64,000 nt of DNA from Bufo bufo. Its lineage: Eukaryota > Chordata > Amphibia > Anura > Bufonidae. The stretch covers positions 447,048,837 through 447,112,836 of the forward strand of contig NC_053392.1 in the NCBI RefSeq assembly GCF_905171765.1, written 5' to 3'. Positions 20,630 through 31,254 of the stretch are shown piece by piece (within the stretch, counting starts at the first letter, position 1; the number at the start of each line of letters is the position of its first letter). The notes under the pieces were generated by a model. That model was not told where the DNA came from. It worked only from the letters and a program-made list of their open reading frames with translations, and searched no databases. The position numbers and the translations under genes were made by a program.

Positions 20630-23288
20630 TTGGATGGAGGGACTAGAACAGTTCAGAAGGAAAGATGTAGGGTAAAATATATACATAAACCTCTTAAATG
20701 TATGTATACTAATGCCAGAAGCCTGACTAATAAAACTGGGGAACTGGAATTAGTGATGTGTGAGGAGGACTATGACATAGTGGGAATAACTGAGACATGG
20801 CAGGATGATAGATATGACTGGGCGGTTAATGTACAGGGTTACAGTCTGTTTAGAAAGGATCGCCAAAGCCCATCTATAAGAGAGGGACATGAACATGTGG
20901 AGTCACTGTGGGTTGAAAAACATGGAGGCAAAAACAATAATAAATTACTAATAGGAGTATATTATAAACCACCTAATATACCAGAGGCCACAGAAAATCT
21001 ACTACTAAATGATATAGACGAGGCAACAAATCATAATGAGGTCGTTATTATGGGGGACTTCAACTACCCAGATATAGACTAGGAAACTGAAACCTGTACA
21101 TCTCATAAAGGTTCTTGGCAATAACTAAAAACAATTACCTTTCCCAACTGGTTCAGGACCCGACTAGAGGGATGACCATATTAGACTTAGTATTAACCAA
21201 TAGACCTGACAGAACAACAGATGTGCAGGTTGGGGGACACCTGGGAAATAGTGACCATAAAGTAATAACTTTTCAATTTTCATTCAAAAGAGTGTTTCTT
21301 CAGAGAGGAACAAAAATACCAAACTTCAAAAAAGCTAAATATAGACAACTAAGAGAGGCCATAGGCCTAACTAACTGGGGCAAAGTCCTCAAAAATAAAA
21401 ATACAGCCACAAAATGGGATATTTTTAAAAGCATCCTAAAATCTAATTGTGAGAGGCACATACCGTATGGGAATAAAAGGTTAAGGAACAAGAAGAAACC
21501 AATGTGGATAAATAGAACTGTAAAGAAAGCAATAAATGACAAAAAGAAAGCATTTAAATCACTAAAACAGGAGGGTGGTCTGGAAGCACTGAAAAACTAT
21601 AAGGAAAGAAGTAGAATATGTAAAAAAAGAATAAAAGCCTCCAAACTAGAGACCGAGAGATTAATTGCTAAAGAGAGCAAAACTAACCCTAAAATGTTCT
21701 TCAATTATATAAATGGTAAAAAGTATAAATCTGAAGGTGTCAGCCCTTTACAGAGTGATGAGGGGGGAGTTGCAGAGAGTGATGAGGAGAAAGCAAAGCT
21801 TTTAAATATTTTTTTCTCCACTGTATTCACTGAAGAAAATAATCTGTCAGATGAAATGCTGAATGTAAAAATAAATTTGCCATTAAAAGTGTCTTGTCTG
21901 ACCCAGGAAGAAGTACAGCGGCGTCTTAAAAAGATTAAAATAGACAAATTGCCAGGACTGGATGGCACCCCCCCCCCCTCCGTATCATAAGAGAATTAAG
22001 TAATGTCATAGCCAGATCCTTATTTCTGATATTTAAGGACTCTATACTGACAGTGAGTGTTCCACAGGATTAGCGCATAGCAAATGTAGTGCCAATATTC
22101 AAAAAGGGTCCAAAAACAGAGCCCGGAAACTATAGGCCGGTAAGTTTAACATCTATCGTGGGTAAACTGTTTGAAGGATACTATCTCAAATAACGCCATA
22201 TCAACATGGCTTCATAAGGGATCGGTCATTTCAAACTAATTTAATCAATTTCTATGAGGAGGTAAGTTCTAGGCTTGACAGCGGCGAATCAATGGATGTC
22301 GTATATCTGGACTTCTCCAAAGCATTTGACACTGTACCGCATAAAAGGTTAGTATATAAAATGAGAATGCTCGGACTGGGATAAAATGTCTGTATGTGAG
22401 TAAGTAAATGGCTCAGTAATAGAAAACAGAGGGTGGTTGGTACACACTCAGATTGGGTCCCTTTTGCTAGTGGAGTACCTCAAGGGTCAGTACTGGGCCC
22501 TATCCTCTTCAATATATTTATAAATGATCTTGTAGAAGGCTTGCACAGTAAAATATCAATTTTTGCAGATGACACTAATCTGTGTAAAGTAATTGACACG
22601 GATGAGGACAGTATACTGCTACAAATGGATTTAGATAGATTGGAGGCTTGGGCAGAGAAGTGGTAAATGAGGTTTAACACTGACAAATGTAAGGTTATGC
22701 TCATGGGTAGGAATAATACAAGTCACCCGTACATACTAAATAGTAAAACACTGGGTAACACTGACATGGAAAAGGATTTAGGAATTTTAGTGAACAGCAA
22801 ACTAAGCTGTAAAAACCAGTGTCAGGCAGCTGCTGCCAGGGCCAATAAGATAATGGGTTGCATCAAAAGGGGCATAGATGCCCGTGATGAGAATATAATC
22901 CTACCACTTTACAAATCACTGGTCAGACCACACATGGAGTACTGTGTACAGTTCTGGGCTCCTGTGAACAAAGCAGACATAGCAGAGCTGGAGAGGGTTC
23001 AGAGGAGGGCAACTAAAATAATTACGGGAATGAGGAAATTACAGTACCCTGAAAGATTATCAAAATTAGGGTAATTCACTTTAGAAAAAAAACGACTGAG
23101 GAGAGATTTAATTACTATGTATAAATATATCAGGGGTCAGTACAGAGATCTCTCCCATCATTTATTTATCCCCAGGACTGTGACTGTGACAATCGGACAT
23201 CCTCTGCGCCTCAAGGAAATAAGGTTTGTACACAAACATAGAAGAGGATTCTTTTTGGTAAGAGCAGTGAGACTATGGAACTCTCTGC
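20630..23288 (+). pseudogene. LINE ORF2: endonuclease and reverse transcriptase, broken
   Basis: The endonuclease domain (20680-21115) shows MYTNARSL, DIVGITETW, LLIGVYYKPP and VIMGDFNYPDID, then TAG at 21080 where Trp is usual. The linker continues in 21115-21990. The frame is lost at an 11-C run (21968-21978). RT fragments follow: YRPVSLTSIVGK (about 22130), the DVVYLDFSKAFDTVPH catalytic region (about 22298), GVPQGSVLGPILFNIFIND and the second catalytic box FADDT (about 22562). There are stops at about 22072, 22191 and 22664. The C-terminal region (22667-23288) ends in the VRLWNSL phrase typical of CR1-type ORF2, just where the next element inserted. Confidence 0.8.
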
Positions 23289-23545
23289 TAGTGTTGATCA
23301 AGCACCAATGTGCTCGGGTGCTCTGGCCGAACACATCGGTATGCTCGGGTGCTCTACCGAGTACCCGAGCATAATGAAAGTCAATGGGAGAACCCCAGAC
23401 ACCCCCTGCTCGGAAGAGAAGAGGGTGTCTGGTTCACAAAAAGAGGTTAGAAATTTATGGAAAACCCATCAAAATGGTTTGGAAACAGCATTAAGAAGAT
23501 GGCTGGATGACTCTTGGACTCCTATTATCTATGACATACAATAGA

Positions 23546-23910
23546 CTACCACACAAAGGCTATATGCCAAAAGCCACATATGTGGAAGCCAACAATCTAT
23601 CCATGAGACAGATAACAGTCAGCATACCTTACAATGGCAGCCTTGTGCACTATGAGACATTCCAAACCAGCTCTCATCTGACTGAGAGCCAGTAAGCCTC
23701 AAAGTTGCTTCACATCTGTTGGATGGCTTGGGTGGACCTGCACACCTAGATCAATATCATTAGGGAGACAAAAAGTTGTCTTATTGTCCTAACATAATAT
23801 TCAATAACCTTTCTATACAGTTTTGTCATGTAAAAACTCATTTGCATAAACATGGGCATATGGGAAAGACAGCTGAAAAAACATTTGCATGGAAAATTTG
23901 CGATCCACAC
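23546..23910. other. Interior of the long-TIR hAT element, nothing recognised
   Basis: No motif, tandem repeat or terminal sequence is recognised. It has one ORF of about 60 codons without features. It is presumably original interior sequence of the element. Confidence 0.35.
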
Positions 23911-23912
23911 TA

Positions 23913-25531
23913 CAGGGTGGGCCATGTATATGGATACACCTTAATAAAATGGGAATGGTTGGTGCTATTAACTTCCTGTTTGTGACACATTAGTATATGT
24001 GAGGGGGGAAACTTTTTAAGATGGGTGGTGACCATGGCGGCCATTTTGAAGTCGGCCATTTTGAATCCAACTTTTGTTTTTTCAATAGGAAGAGGGTCAT
24101 GTGACACATCAAAATTATTGGGAATTTCACACGAAAAACAATGGTGTGCTTGGTTTTAACCTAACTTTATTCTTTCATGAGTTATTTACAAGTTTCTCTT
24201 TGTTTACAGCCATTGACATGTCGCCGAGGTTAACACGTGAGGAGCGGATAGAAATTGTGTTGATGTCTGGTGAACGCAGTAACCGGGTCATTGCAGCATA
24301 TTTCAATGCAAGACACCCTACGAGACCACCCATCTCCCATGCTACAGTTAGCAAACTGCTTGCTAAGTTTCGTGAAACTGGTTCAGTGTTGGATTTGCCA
24401 AAATGTGGACGCATGAAATCTGTCTCTAATGAAGAAACATCAGTGGCTGTCCTAGCTTCATTCAGCAAGAGCCCACAGCGTAGCACTCGCCACATGTCAC
24501 TGGAGAGTGGCATTAGTCGAACATCCCTTCGGCGGATATTAGCTACTCACAAATGGCACCCTTACAAACTCCAGCTACTGCAGCATCTCAACGAGGATGA
24601 CCCAGATCGGCGCACTGAATTTGCAGAATGGGCAAAACAAAAATTGGAACAGGACCCTCAGTTTACGCAGAAGATTTTGTTCAGTGATGAGGCAAACTTT
24701 TATGTGAATGGTGAAGTTAACAAACAAAACCACCACTATTGGTCTGACACTAACCCACATTGGATAGATCCCTCCAAGACTGTTGGAATGAAAAAATTGG
24801 GGCCATTCTTTATCAATGGAAACCTCAAGGCCACTGGATATGCGAAATTGCTACATGATGATGTGTTTCCCTCTTTATGCACTGAAGCTGGCACGTTCCC
24901 TGAGTTTTTACAGCAAGATGGTGCACCACCACATTATGGGTGTCAGGTCCGAGCATTCCTAGATGAACAGTTTCCTGGAAAGTGGATTGGTCATCGTGGG
25001 CCAGTTGAATGGCCCCCAAGGTCTCCCGATCTGAGCCCCTTATACTTTTATCTTTGGGGTCATCTGAAGGCAATTGTCTATGCTGTGAAGATACGAGATG
25101 TGCAGCACCTGAAACTATGGATACTGGAAGCCTGTGCTAGCATTTCTCCTGCAGTGTTACTATCAGTGTGTGAAGAGTGGAAGAAGAGGGTTGCGTTGAC
25201 AATCCAACACAATGGGCAGCACATTGAACACATTTTATAAGTGGTTAGAAACTTGTAAATAACTCATGAAAGAATAAAGTTATGTTAAAACCAAGCACAC
25301 CATTGTTTTTCTTGTTAAATTCCCAATAAGATTGATGTGTCATATGACCCTTTTCCTATTGAAAAAACTAAAGTTGGATTCAAACTGGCGGACTTCAAAA
25401 TGGACGCCATGGTCACCACTTATCTTGAAAAGTTTCCCCCCTCACATATACTAATGTGCCACAAACAGGAAGTTAATATCACCAAACATTCCCATTTTAT
25501 TAAGGTGTATCCATATAAATGGCCCACCCTG
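23913..25531 (+). mobile_element. Tc1/mariner-superfamily element with long TIRs
   Basis: CAGGGTGGGCCATGTATATG at the left and its inverse (...ATATAAATGGCCCACCCTG) at the right, with TA duplications at 23911-23912 and 25532-25533. The inverted repeats extend over about 220 bp with good identity (shared GGAAGTTAATA, GGGGGGAAACTTTT and AATAGGAA...GGGTCAT blocks). One transposase ORF fills the centre. The ends match a widely distributed family in fish and amphibians, by recognition. Confidence 0.85.
24218..25240 (+). CDS. Mariner-like transposase, DD41D-type spacing, third catalytic Asp changed to Tyr
   Basis: 340 codons from ATG 24218 with no stop. The reported frame extends upstream into non-coding TIR, so I start at MSPRLTREERIEI. 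The N-terminus (residues 1-110) has two helix-turn-helix units, including ISHATVSKLLAKFRETGS and ISRTSLRRIL. The catalytic core has ILFSDEANFYVNG (first Asp) and FLQQDGAPPHYG (second Asp). The third position lies in SPDLSPLYFYLWG, where SPLDFYLWG would be expected; the codon TAC replaces GAC. Forty-one residues separate the second Asp from this site, matching the DD41D group of Tc1/mariner. The full-length frame suggests youth, but the Tyr should abolish strand cleavage. Confidence 0.8.
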   Translation: MSPRLTREERIEIVLMSGERSNRVIAAYFNARHPTRPPISHATVSKLLAKFRETGSVLDLPKCGRMKSVSNEETSVAVLASFSKSPQRSTRHMSLESGISRTSLRRILATHKWHPYKLQLLQHLNEDDPDRRTEFAEWAKQKLEQDPQFTQKILFSDEANFYVNGEVNKQNHHYWSDTNPHWIDPSKTVGMKKLGPFFINGNLKATGYAKLLHDDVFPSLCTEAGTFPEFLQQDGAPPHYGCQVRAFLDEQFPGKWIGHRGPVEWPPRSPDLSPLYFYLWGHLKAIVYAVKIRDVQHLKLWILEACASISPAVLLSVCEEWKKRVALTIQHNGQHIEHIL

Positions 25532-25534
25532 TAC

Positions 25535-25662
25535 TCATGAACAGCGTCATCCATTGGATTCATAGTCTTATGACAAGATTATAAGATTATGAAACCAATA
25601 GATGGCGCTGTTCATGAGTCGTGAACAGCGCCATCTATTGGTTTCATAGTCTTATGACATGA
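25535..25662. repeat. Hairpin plus inverted third copy of a GAACAGCGCCATC module
   Basis: ATGAACAGCGTCATCCATTG...CATAGTCTTATGAC is followed by its inverse ending ATGGCGCTGTTCATGA at 25617. A third copy, GTGAACAGCGCCATCTATTG...CTTATGAC, follows at about 25621-25660. The unit is about 40 bp. It lies between the mariner and Gypsy-1; it could be a small foldback MITE. Confidence 0.7.
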
Positions 25663-25710
25663 TTATTAGTAAGTGAGTGGGGCACCCTGAGTCCACACAT
25701 AATAGCCTAC

Positions 25711-26358
25711 TGTCACGACTGTGACTGATCCAGACAGGTCTGGGAGGAGAAGGTCGCAGCGACTTGCTACTCGCGATAGCTTGTGAGTTTGCTCCATGGT
25801 TCAGGGTATGTCATCCGGGTTTTGCCTTGTGAACCTTTTTGTCCTGACTGGGAGTTTGTAGGCATCCTTCTTAGGTGAGTCCTGTCTGCCACTCCCAGCT
25901 ACTATATTACATTCAGTTTCACTTGCAGTCATTGCCAGATATAGTCCTTACTTCCAGTTCTATTCTGACCTTTGAAGGAGATCGTTTGATGGTGTTGCTG
26001 TGGAGCTCTTGTCCGGCGTGGACTGTCGTGATTGGGATCGCCTTCTCTGCTCGTGACTGAATAAGTCTATCTCTGCTATAGTTTGTTTGTTGCTGTCTTC
26101 CCCTGCTGTTCTCCTAGACATGAGTGATGGTGACTAGTGCTCCCATCGGCCTTTCCCCACTCTAGGCTTGTTAGGGTGACTGAGGGTTTAGGCATCCCGC
26201 TCGCCGCATGGGTTCACACCCCGTCTAGGGTATCAGGGCAGACAGGTGCCAGCTTAGGGTTAGTCAGGGGTGGCCATACTATTCCCATCCGTAGATAAGG
26301 GTCCCCCTTCCCCTCCGTCTGGTGCGACACGACCGCTGCTGGGATAGCGGTCGTGACA
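25711..26358 (+). repeat. Gypsy-1 5' LTR
   Basis: Begins TGTCACGACTGTGACTG and ends GCGGTCGTGACA, so the TG...CA ends also form an inverted TGTCACGAC/GTCGTGACA pair. Its first 394 bp repeat at 30822-31215. Confidence 0.85.
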
Positions 26359-26605
26359 GTATATCTGGCCTTTTTAAAAAAAAAAGGCTTGTTAGAGTGA
26401 CTGAGGGTTTAGGCATCCCGCTCGCCGCACGGGTTCACACCCCGTCGAGGGTATCAGGGCAGACAGGTGCCAGCTTAGGGTTAGTCAGGGGTGGCCATAC
26501 TATTCCCATCCGTAGATAAGGGTCCCCCTTCCCCTCCGTCTGGTGCGACACGACCGCTGCTGGGATAGCGGTCGTGACAGTATATCTGGCCTTTTAAAAA
26601 AAAAA
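26164..26605 (+). repeat. 221-bp tandem duplication spanning the LTR end and leader
   Basis: The segment AGGCTTGTTAG... to the A-run after GTATATCTGGCC is present at 26164-26384 and again at 26385-26605, with about four differences. It duplicates the last 195 bp of the LTR plus the leader where the primer-binding site should lie. Replication slippage or unequal recombination at the A-runs (26376-26384 and 26595-26608) would explain it. Confidence 0.85.
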
Positions 26606-26669
26606 AAAAGTGACATTTCTTTTTTTTTTTTTTTGCTTGCTGTTTTGCTTTGTATTTTTCTGTTCCCCT

Positions 26670-27505
26670 ATGGATCCGGTTACGGTTTTGGCGAAACAAT
26701 TACAGGGATTATCCCTTGAAGTGGCAGGATTAAAAGCAACAGTGCTGCAGCAGCAGCAGCAATCCTTGGGTTCCACCGTTGCTACAGGAAACCAAGGTAC
26801 TCCTGAGCCAAAAGTGGCTTTACCTGATTTCTCAGGAGGTTCTCAGGAGGGAGAGACCAATTTGTAACCTTCAGAGAAGCTTGCAAATTGTTCTTCAGGT
26901 TACGCCCTAGATCCTCCGGCGGTGAGGAACAACGGGTGGGCATTGTAATTTCTCTCCTGCAAGGAGATCCGCAGGCTTGGGCTTTCTCCCTACCATCGGA
27001 CTCTCTGGCCTTACGATCAGTGGAGGAGTTTTTTGAAGCCCTGGGTCTCGTATATGATGAGTCTAAGCTACGTAGACTTCGGCAAGAGAACCGGTCTGCT
27101 GAACTATATTGTTCCGAATTCCGTAGGTGGGCTACTGATACGTTATGGAACGACTCGGCCCTTAGGAGTCAGTTCTGCCAGGGGTTGTCTGAAAAATTAA
27201 AAGACACGCTGGCGGTATACGAGGTCCCTGGGTCTCTGGAGGCTGCTATGTCTCTGTCCATAAGAATCGACAGAAGACTCAGGGAGAGACTATTAAATTT
27301 TACAGAGGCCTCTATAGGGCAGGGATTGGTTTGTTATGATCCAGTCGAACCAATGCAAATAGGGGGCGCCACTAGACGGGTGAATCCTCCTAAGTTTCGC
27401 CGTAGGTCAGAGGTTTGTTTTCGTTGTGGGGGGAGGGGTCATTTTGTAAAGGTTTGTCCCTCAGAACCCAAGAGACCACAAACAAAGGAGCCGCCGGAAA
27501 ACTAG
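26670..27505 (+). pseudogene. Gypsy-1 gag, one frameshift
   Basis: Capsid/nucleocapsid polyprotein. ATG at 26670 starts MDPVTVLAKQL, with a short coiled stretch and poly-Gln. The frame is lost near 26845-26855 and recovered at about 26856, where FVTFREACKLFFRL opens the capsid core. RSAELYCSEFRRWATDTLW is the typical retrotransposon gag motif. The nucleocapsid knuckle [14 protein letters not shown] (C-x2-C-x4-H-x4-C) is intact at about 27416-27457. It ends at TAG/stop 27503-27505. A single-base loss accounts for the break. Confidence 0.8.
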
Positions 27506-30500
27506 AGTCCCCAGATTGTGCGGAGGATAACAGTCTGGGCGTATTCGTTTCCTCCATACGCATGTCTCAGTTTTTGTTGTCCGCTACCGTTGAGGCGGGC
27601 AATAAGACTGAGATCTGTTCCGTCTTTTTGGACAGTGGGGCGGGGGTCAACTTGGTGGATTCACGGTTTGCTCAGGCTCTGGGTTTTACTCCGGAACCGA
27701 TACGCAGAACTATTCCTGTTTTTGCCATCGACTCCTCCCCTCTTACTCAGAGAGAGTTAACTCAGATCATCCATAAAATCCATCTGCAGGTAGGGGACCT
27801 CCATAAAGAGCATATCTCTTGTTATGTCCTGGACGGTCTTCTGGCTCCTATGGTATTGGAGCTTCCCTGGCTGGTGACTCACAATCCAGTGGTGAATTGG
27901 CAGGCCGGGGAGATTGTGGAGTGGAGTGAACATTGTAAGGACAACTGCTTGAGTAGTAGGTGCTCTACACTCTCTGTAACATCTTTACCTGCCTTTCTGT
28001 CAGATTTTATGGATGTGTTCTCTGAGAAGGGTTGTCAGGGGTTACCACCTCATCGTCCATATGATTGGCCGATTAATCTATTACCTGGGGCAAAACTACC
28101 TAAAACCCGGTTATACAATCTTTCCGGCCCGGAGAGGAAGGCTATGAAAGATTATATTTCGGAGAGTTTGGCTAAGGGACACATCATACCCTCTTCTTCA
28201 CCTGTGGCTGCAGGGTTCTTTTTCGTTAAAAAGAAAGATGGGGGCCTACGTCCTTGCCTGGATTTCCGGGAATTAAACCGGATAACTATCCGAAATCCCT
28301 ATCCTCTTCCTCTCATTCCCGACCTCTTTAATCAGGTTGCTGGTGCTAAATGGTTCTCCAAAATGTATCTCAGAGGAGCCTATAACCTGGTTCGCATCAA
28401 AGAGGGGGATGAGTGGAAGACGGCTTTTAATACTCCGGAAGGGCATTATGAAAATCTGGTCATGCCATTTGGTCTTACTAATGCGCCTGCGGTATTCCAA
28501 CATTTTGTCAACGATATTTTTAGTCACCTTATCGGGAGATTTGTTGTGATATATCTTGATGACATCCTGGTCTATTCCCCGGATCTGGATACACATAAGA
28601 TCCATGTGAGACAAGTGCTGCAGATATTAAGGGCCAACAAATTGTTTGCTAAGTTAGAAAATGTGTGTTCGCCGTAAAAGAACTGCCATTTCTGGGGTAT
28701 GTGTTGTCAGATTCAGGTTTCCGCATGGATCCAGAGAAAATCCGGGCGATTATAGACTGGGATCTGCCTGAGAACCTGAAGGCATTGCAACGCTTCCTGG
28801 GGTTTGCCAATTTTTATAGAAAGTTTATAAAGAACTATTCCTTGGTGGTCAAACCACTGACGAACATGACCCGAAAGGGATCTGATTTTTCCAAATGGTC
28901 ACATGCAGCCAAAACTGCCTTTGCATCTCTGAAGGAGAGATTCACCTCGGCCCCTATTCTCGTACAGCCAGATGTCTCGCTTCCTTTTATTGTAGAGGTT
29001 GATGCATCAGAGGTGGGGGTGGGAGCGGTACTATCTCAGGGCCCGTCCCCTGGTGAATGGCGTCCGTGTGCTTTCTTTTCGAAGAAATTGTCTACAGCAG
29101 AAAGGAACTATGATATTGGCAACAGGGAACTTTTGGCTATTAAGTTGGCTTTTGAGAAGTGGCATCATTTTTTGGAGGGGGCGGTTCATCCCGTCACGGT
29201 AATTACTGATCACAAAAACTTATTATATCTGGAGTCTGCTAAACGTCTCACCCCTAGACAGGCTCGGTGGTCGTTATTTTTTACTAGGTTTAATTTTGTA
29301 ATAACCTATCGCCCGGGGGCAAAAAATACTAAGGCGGATGCATTGTCTCGAAGTTTTCCTGGAGGGGGTGATGTTGAGGTACCAGAGCCCATTTTGCAAA
29401 AGGGGGTGGTGGTCTCTGCATTACACTCAGGTTTAGAGGGGAGGGTGTTGGAAGCTCAGGGGGACGCCCCGGCCTCCTGCCCCTCGGGTAAACTGTTTGT
29501 GCCAGAAAATTTACGCCTGGAGATACTAAAAGAACACCATAACTCCACACTGGCAGGACACCCAGGTAGTAGGGCAACCTCTGAATTAGTGTCTCGTCGG
29601 TTCTGGTGGCCTAAGTGGCGCCAGGAGGTGTTGAATTTTGTGTCTGCATGTGCTACCTGTGCTCGTTCTAAGGTAGATCATACTCGTCCGGCAGGGCGTC
29701 TTTTACCTCTAGCCATCCCCAACAGGCCTTGGACACACCTATCAATGGATTTCATTACGGATCTACCAGTATCAGCGGGGAAGACTGTTATTCTTGTAGT
29801 TGTTGACAGATTCAGTAAAATGGTGCACTTTATTGCTCTTGCCGCATTGCCTAATGCTAACACTCTGGCTCAGGTTTTTATTGACCACATCGTGAAGCTT
29901 CACGGGGTCCCTTCCGATATTGTTTCGGATCGTGGTACCCAATTCGTTTCTAAATTTTGGAAAGCTTTTTGTTCTCGTTTAGGGGTTCATCTGTCGTTTT
30001 CTTCATCTTTCCATCCACAGTCCAACGGTCAGACTGAACGTACCAATCAAAACCTAGAGACATATTTGAGATGCTTTGTTTCCGAAAATCAGGAGGAATG
30101 GTCATCTTATCTACCGTTAGCCGAGTTTGCCATTAATAATCGTCGTCAAGAATCCACCGATAAGTCACCATTTTTTGGTGCGTATGGTTTCCATCCTCAG
30201 TTTTGTACGTTTAGTGAGGGGGGGGCCGTCTGGGATTCCCGAGGAGGAACGATTTGCGTCTTCACTTTCTTCAGTGTGGCAGAGTGTGCAAGAAAGTTTG
30301 AAGAGAATTGGTGGTAGATACAAACGTGTGGCTGATAGGAGGCGCTCTGAAGGTCCGGACCTTGGGGTGAATGACTTGGTGTGGTTGTCTACCAGAAATA
30401 TCAAGTTGAAGGTTCCCTCGTGGAAATTAGGTCCGAGATTTATTGGTCCTTATAGGGTAATTAAGATCATTAACCCGGTGGCTTTTCGTCTGGAGCTACC

Positions 30501-30897
30501 TCAGACTCTAAGGATCCATAATGTCTTCCACAGATTTCTGCTTAAGAGATATGTAGAACCTCCTGAACCATTGCCACTACCGCCTCCACCGGTGGTTGTT
30601 GATGGCAGTCTTGAGTTTCAGGTAGAAAAGATTGTTGACTCACGATATGTTCGCCGCTCTCTTCAGTACCTGGTGCACTGGAGAGGTTATGGTTCCGAAG
30701 AGAGAATGTGGGTTCCAGCTTCAGAGATAAAAGCCGACAGACTCATTCGGGCTTTTCATAGCTCCCATCCGGAGAGGCCTGGTCTTGAGGGTCCGGGGGC
30801 CCCTCGTAGAAAGGGGGGTACTGTCACAACTGTGACTGATCCAGACAGGTCTGGGAGGAGAAGGTCGCAGCGACTTGCTACTCGCGATAGCTTGTGA
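27506..30897 (+). pseudogene. Gypsy-1 pol: protease, RT, RNase H, integrase, chromodomain; frameshifted and RT-dead
   Basis: Three frames cover one polyprotein. 27506-28677 carries the aspartic protease ([12 protein letters not shown]) and RT fingers/palm. 28665-about 30215 carries the RT thumb, RNase H, the integrase zinc domain (HH...CATCARSK) and the catalytic core (SMDFI, VSDRG, NGQTERTNQ, a complete D,D,E set). About 30220-30897 carries the rest of the integrase and a chromodomain (EKIVDSRY...LVHWRGYGSEERMWVP). The breaks are a lost A at about 28660 and a G8 run at 30218-30225. In RT motif A the usual Leu-Asp-Leu-Arg-Gly reads MYLRGAYN, so the first catalytic Asp is Tyr; YLDD is intact. 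The ORF's stop lies 76 bases inside the 3' LTR. Confidence 0.85.
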
Positions 30898-31215
30898 GTT
30901 TGCTCCATGGTTCAGGGTATGTCATCCGGGTTTTGCCTTGTGAACCTTTTTGTCCTGACTGGGAGTTTGTAGGCATCCTTCTCAGGTGAGTCCTGTCTGC
31001 CACTCCCAGCTACTATATTAGTTTCAGTTTCACTTGCAGTCATTGCCAGATATAGTCCTTACTTCCAGTTCTATTCTGACCTTTGAAGGAGATCATTTGA
31101 TGGTGTTGCTGTGGAGCTCTTGTCCGGCGTGGACTGTCGTGATTGGGATCGCCTTCTCTGCTCGTGACTGGATAAGTCTATCTCTGCTATAGTTTGTTTG
31201 TTGCTGTCTTCCCCT
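30822..31215 (+). repeat. Gypsy-1 3' LTR, truncated at 394 of 648 bp
   Basis: Starts TGTCACAACTGTGACTG after the purine tract. It is collinear with 25711-26104 without indels. It stops after TTGCTGTCTTCCCCT, where the 5' LTR continues with GCTGTTCTCC and this copy goes into Gypsy-2 leader sequence. Confidence 0.85.
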
Positions 31216-31254
31216 TCTGTTGCACCAGTATCGTGATAGAATACTCTAGCCACC

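Larger units (their letters stand above)
25711..31215 (+). mobile_element. Ty3/Gypsy (chromovirus) element 1, 3' LTR truncated
   Basis: Contains a 648-bp 5' LTR, a duplicated LTR-end/leader segment, gag, pol with protease, RT, RNase H, integrase and a C-terminal chromodomain, a purine tract (AAAGGGGGG at 30811-30818), and the first 394 bp of a 3' LTR. The LTRs differ at only about six to eight positions over the shared 394 bp by eye, so insertion was recent. Every ORF is broken, mostly by single indels. The 3' LTR stops at 31215 where the internal region of Gypsy-2 begins. Confidence 0.85.

Noticed and set aside
24101..24217. Upstream extension of the mariner transposase to 24101
   Set aside because: Starts without ATG inside the inverted repeat; the ATG at 24218 begins the recognisable DNA-binding domain.
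26400..26450. GGGTTCACACCCC resembling a tRNA B box, suggesting a SINE promoter
   Set aside because: It lies inside the Gypsy-1 LTR duplication, no matching A box or tRNA fold is visible, and the other copy at 26209 is the same LTR sequence.
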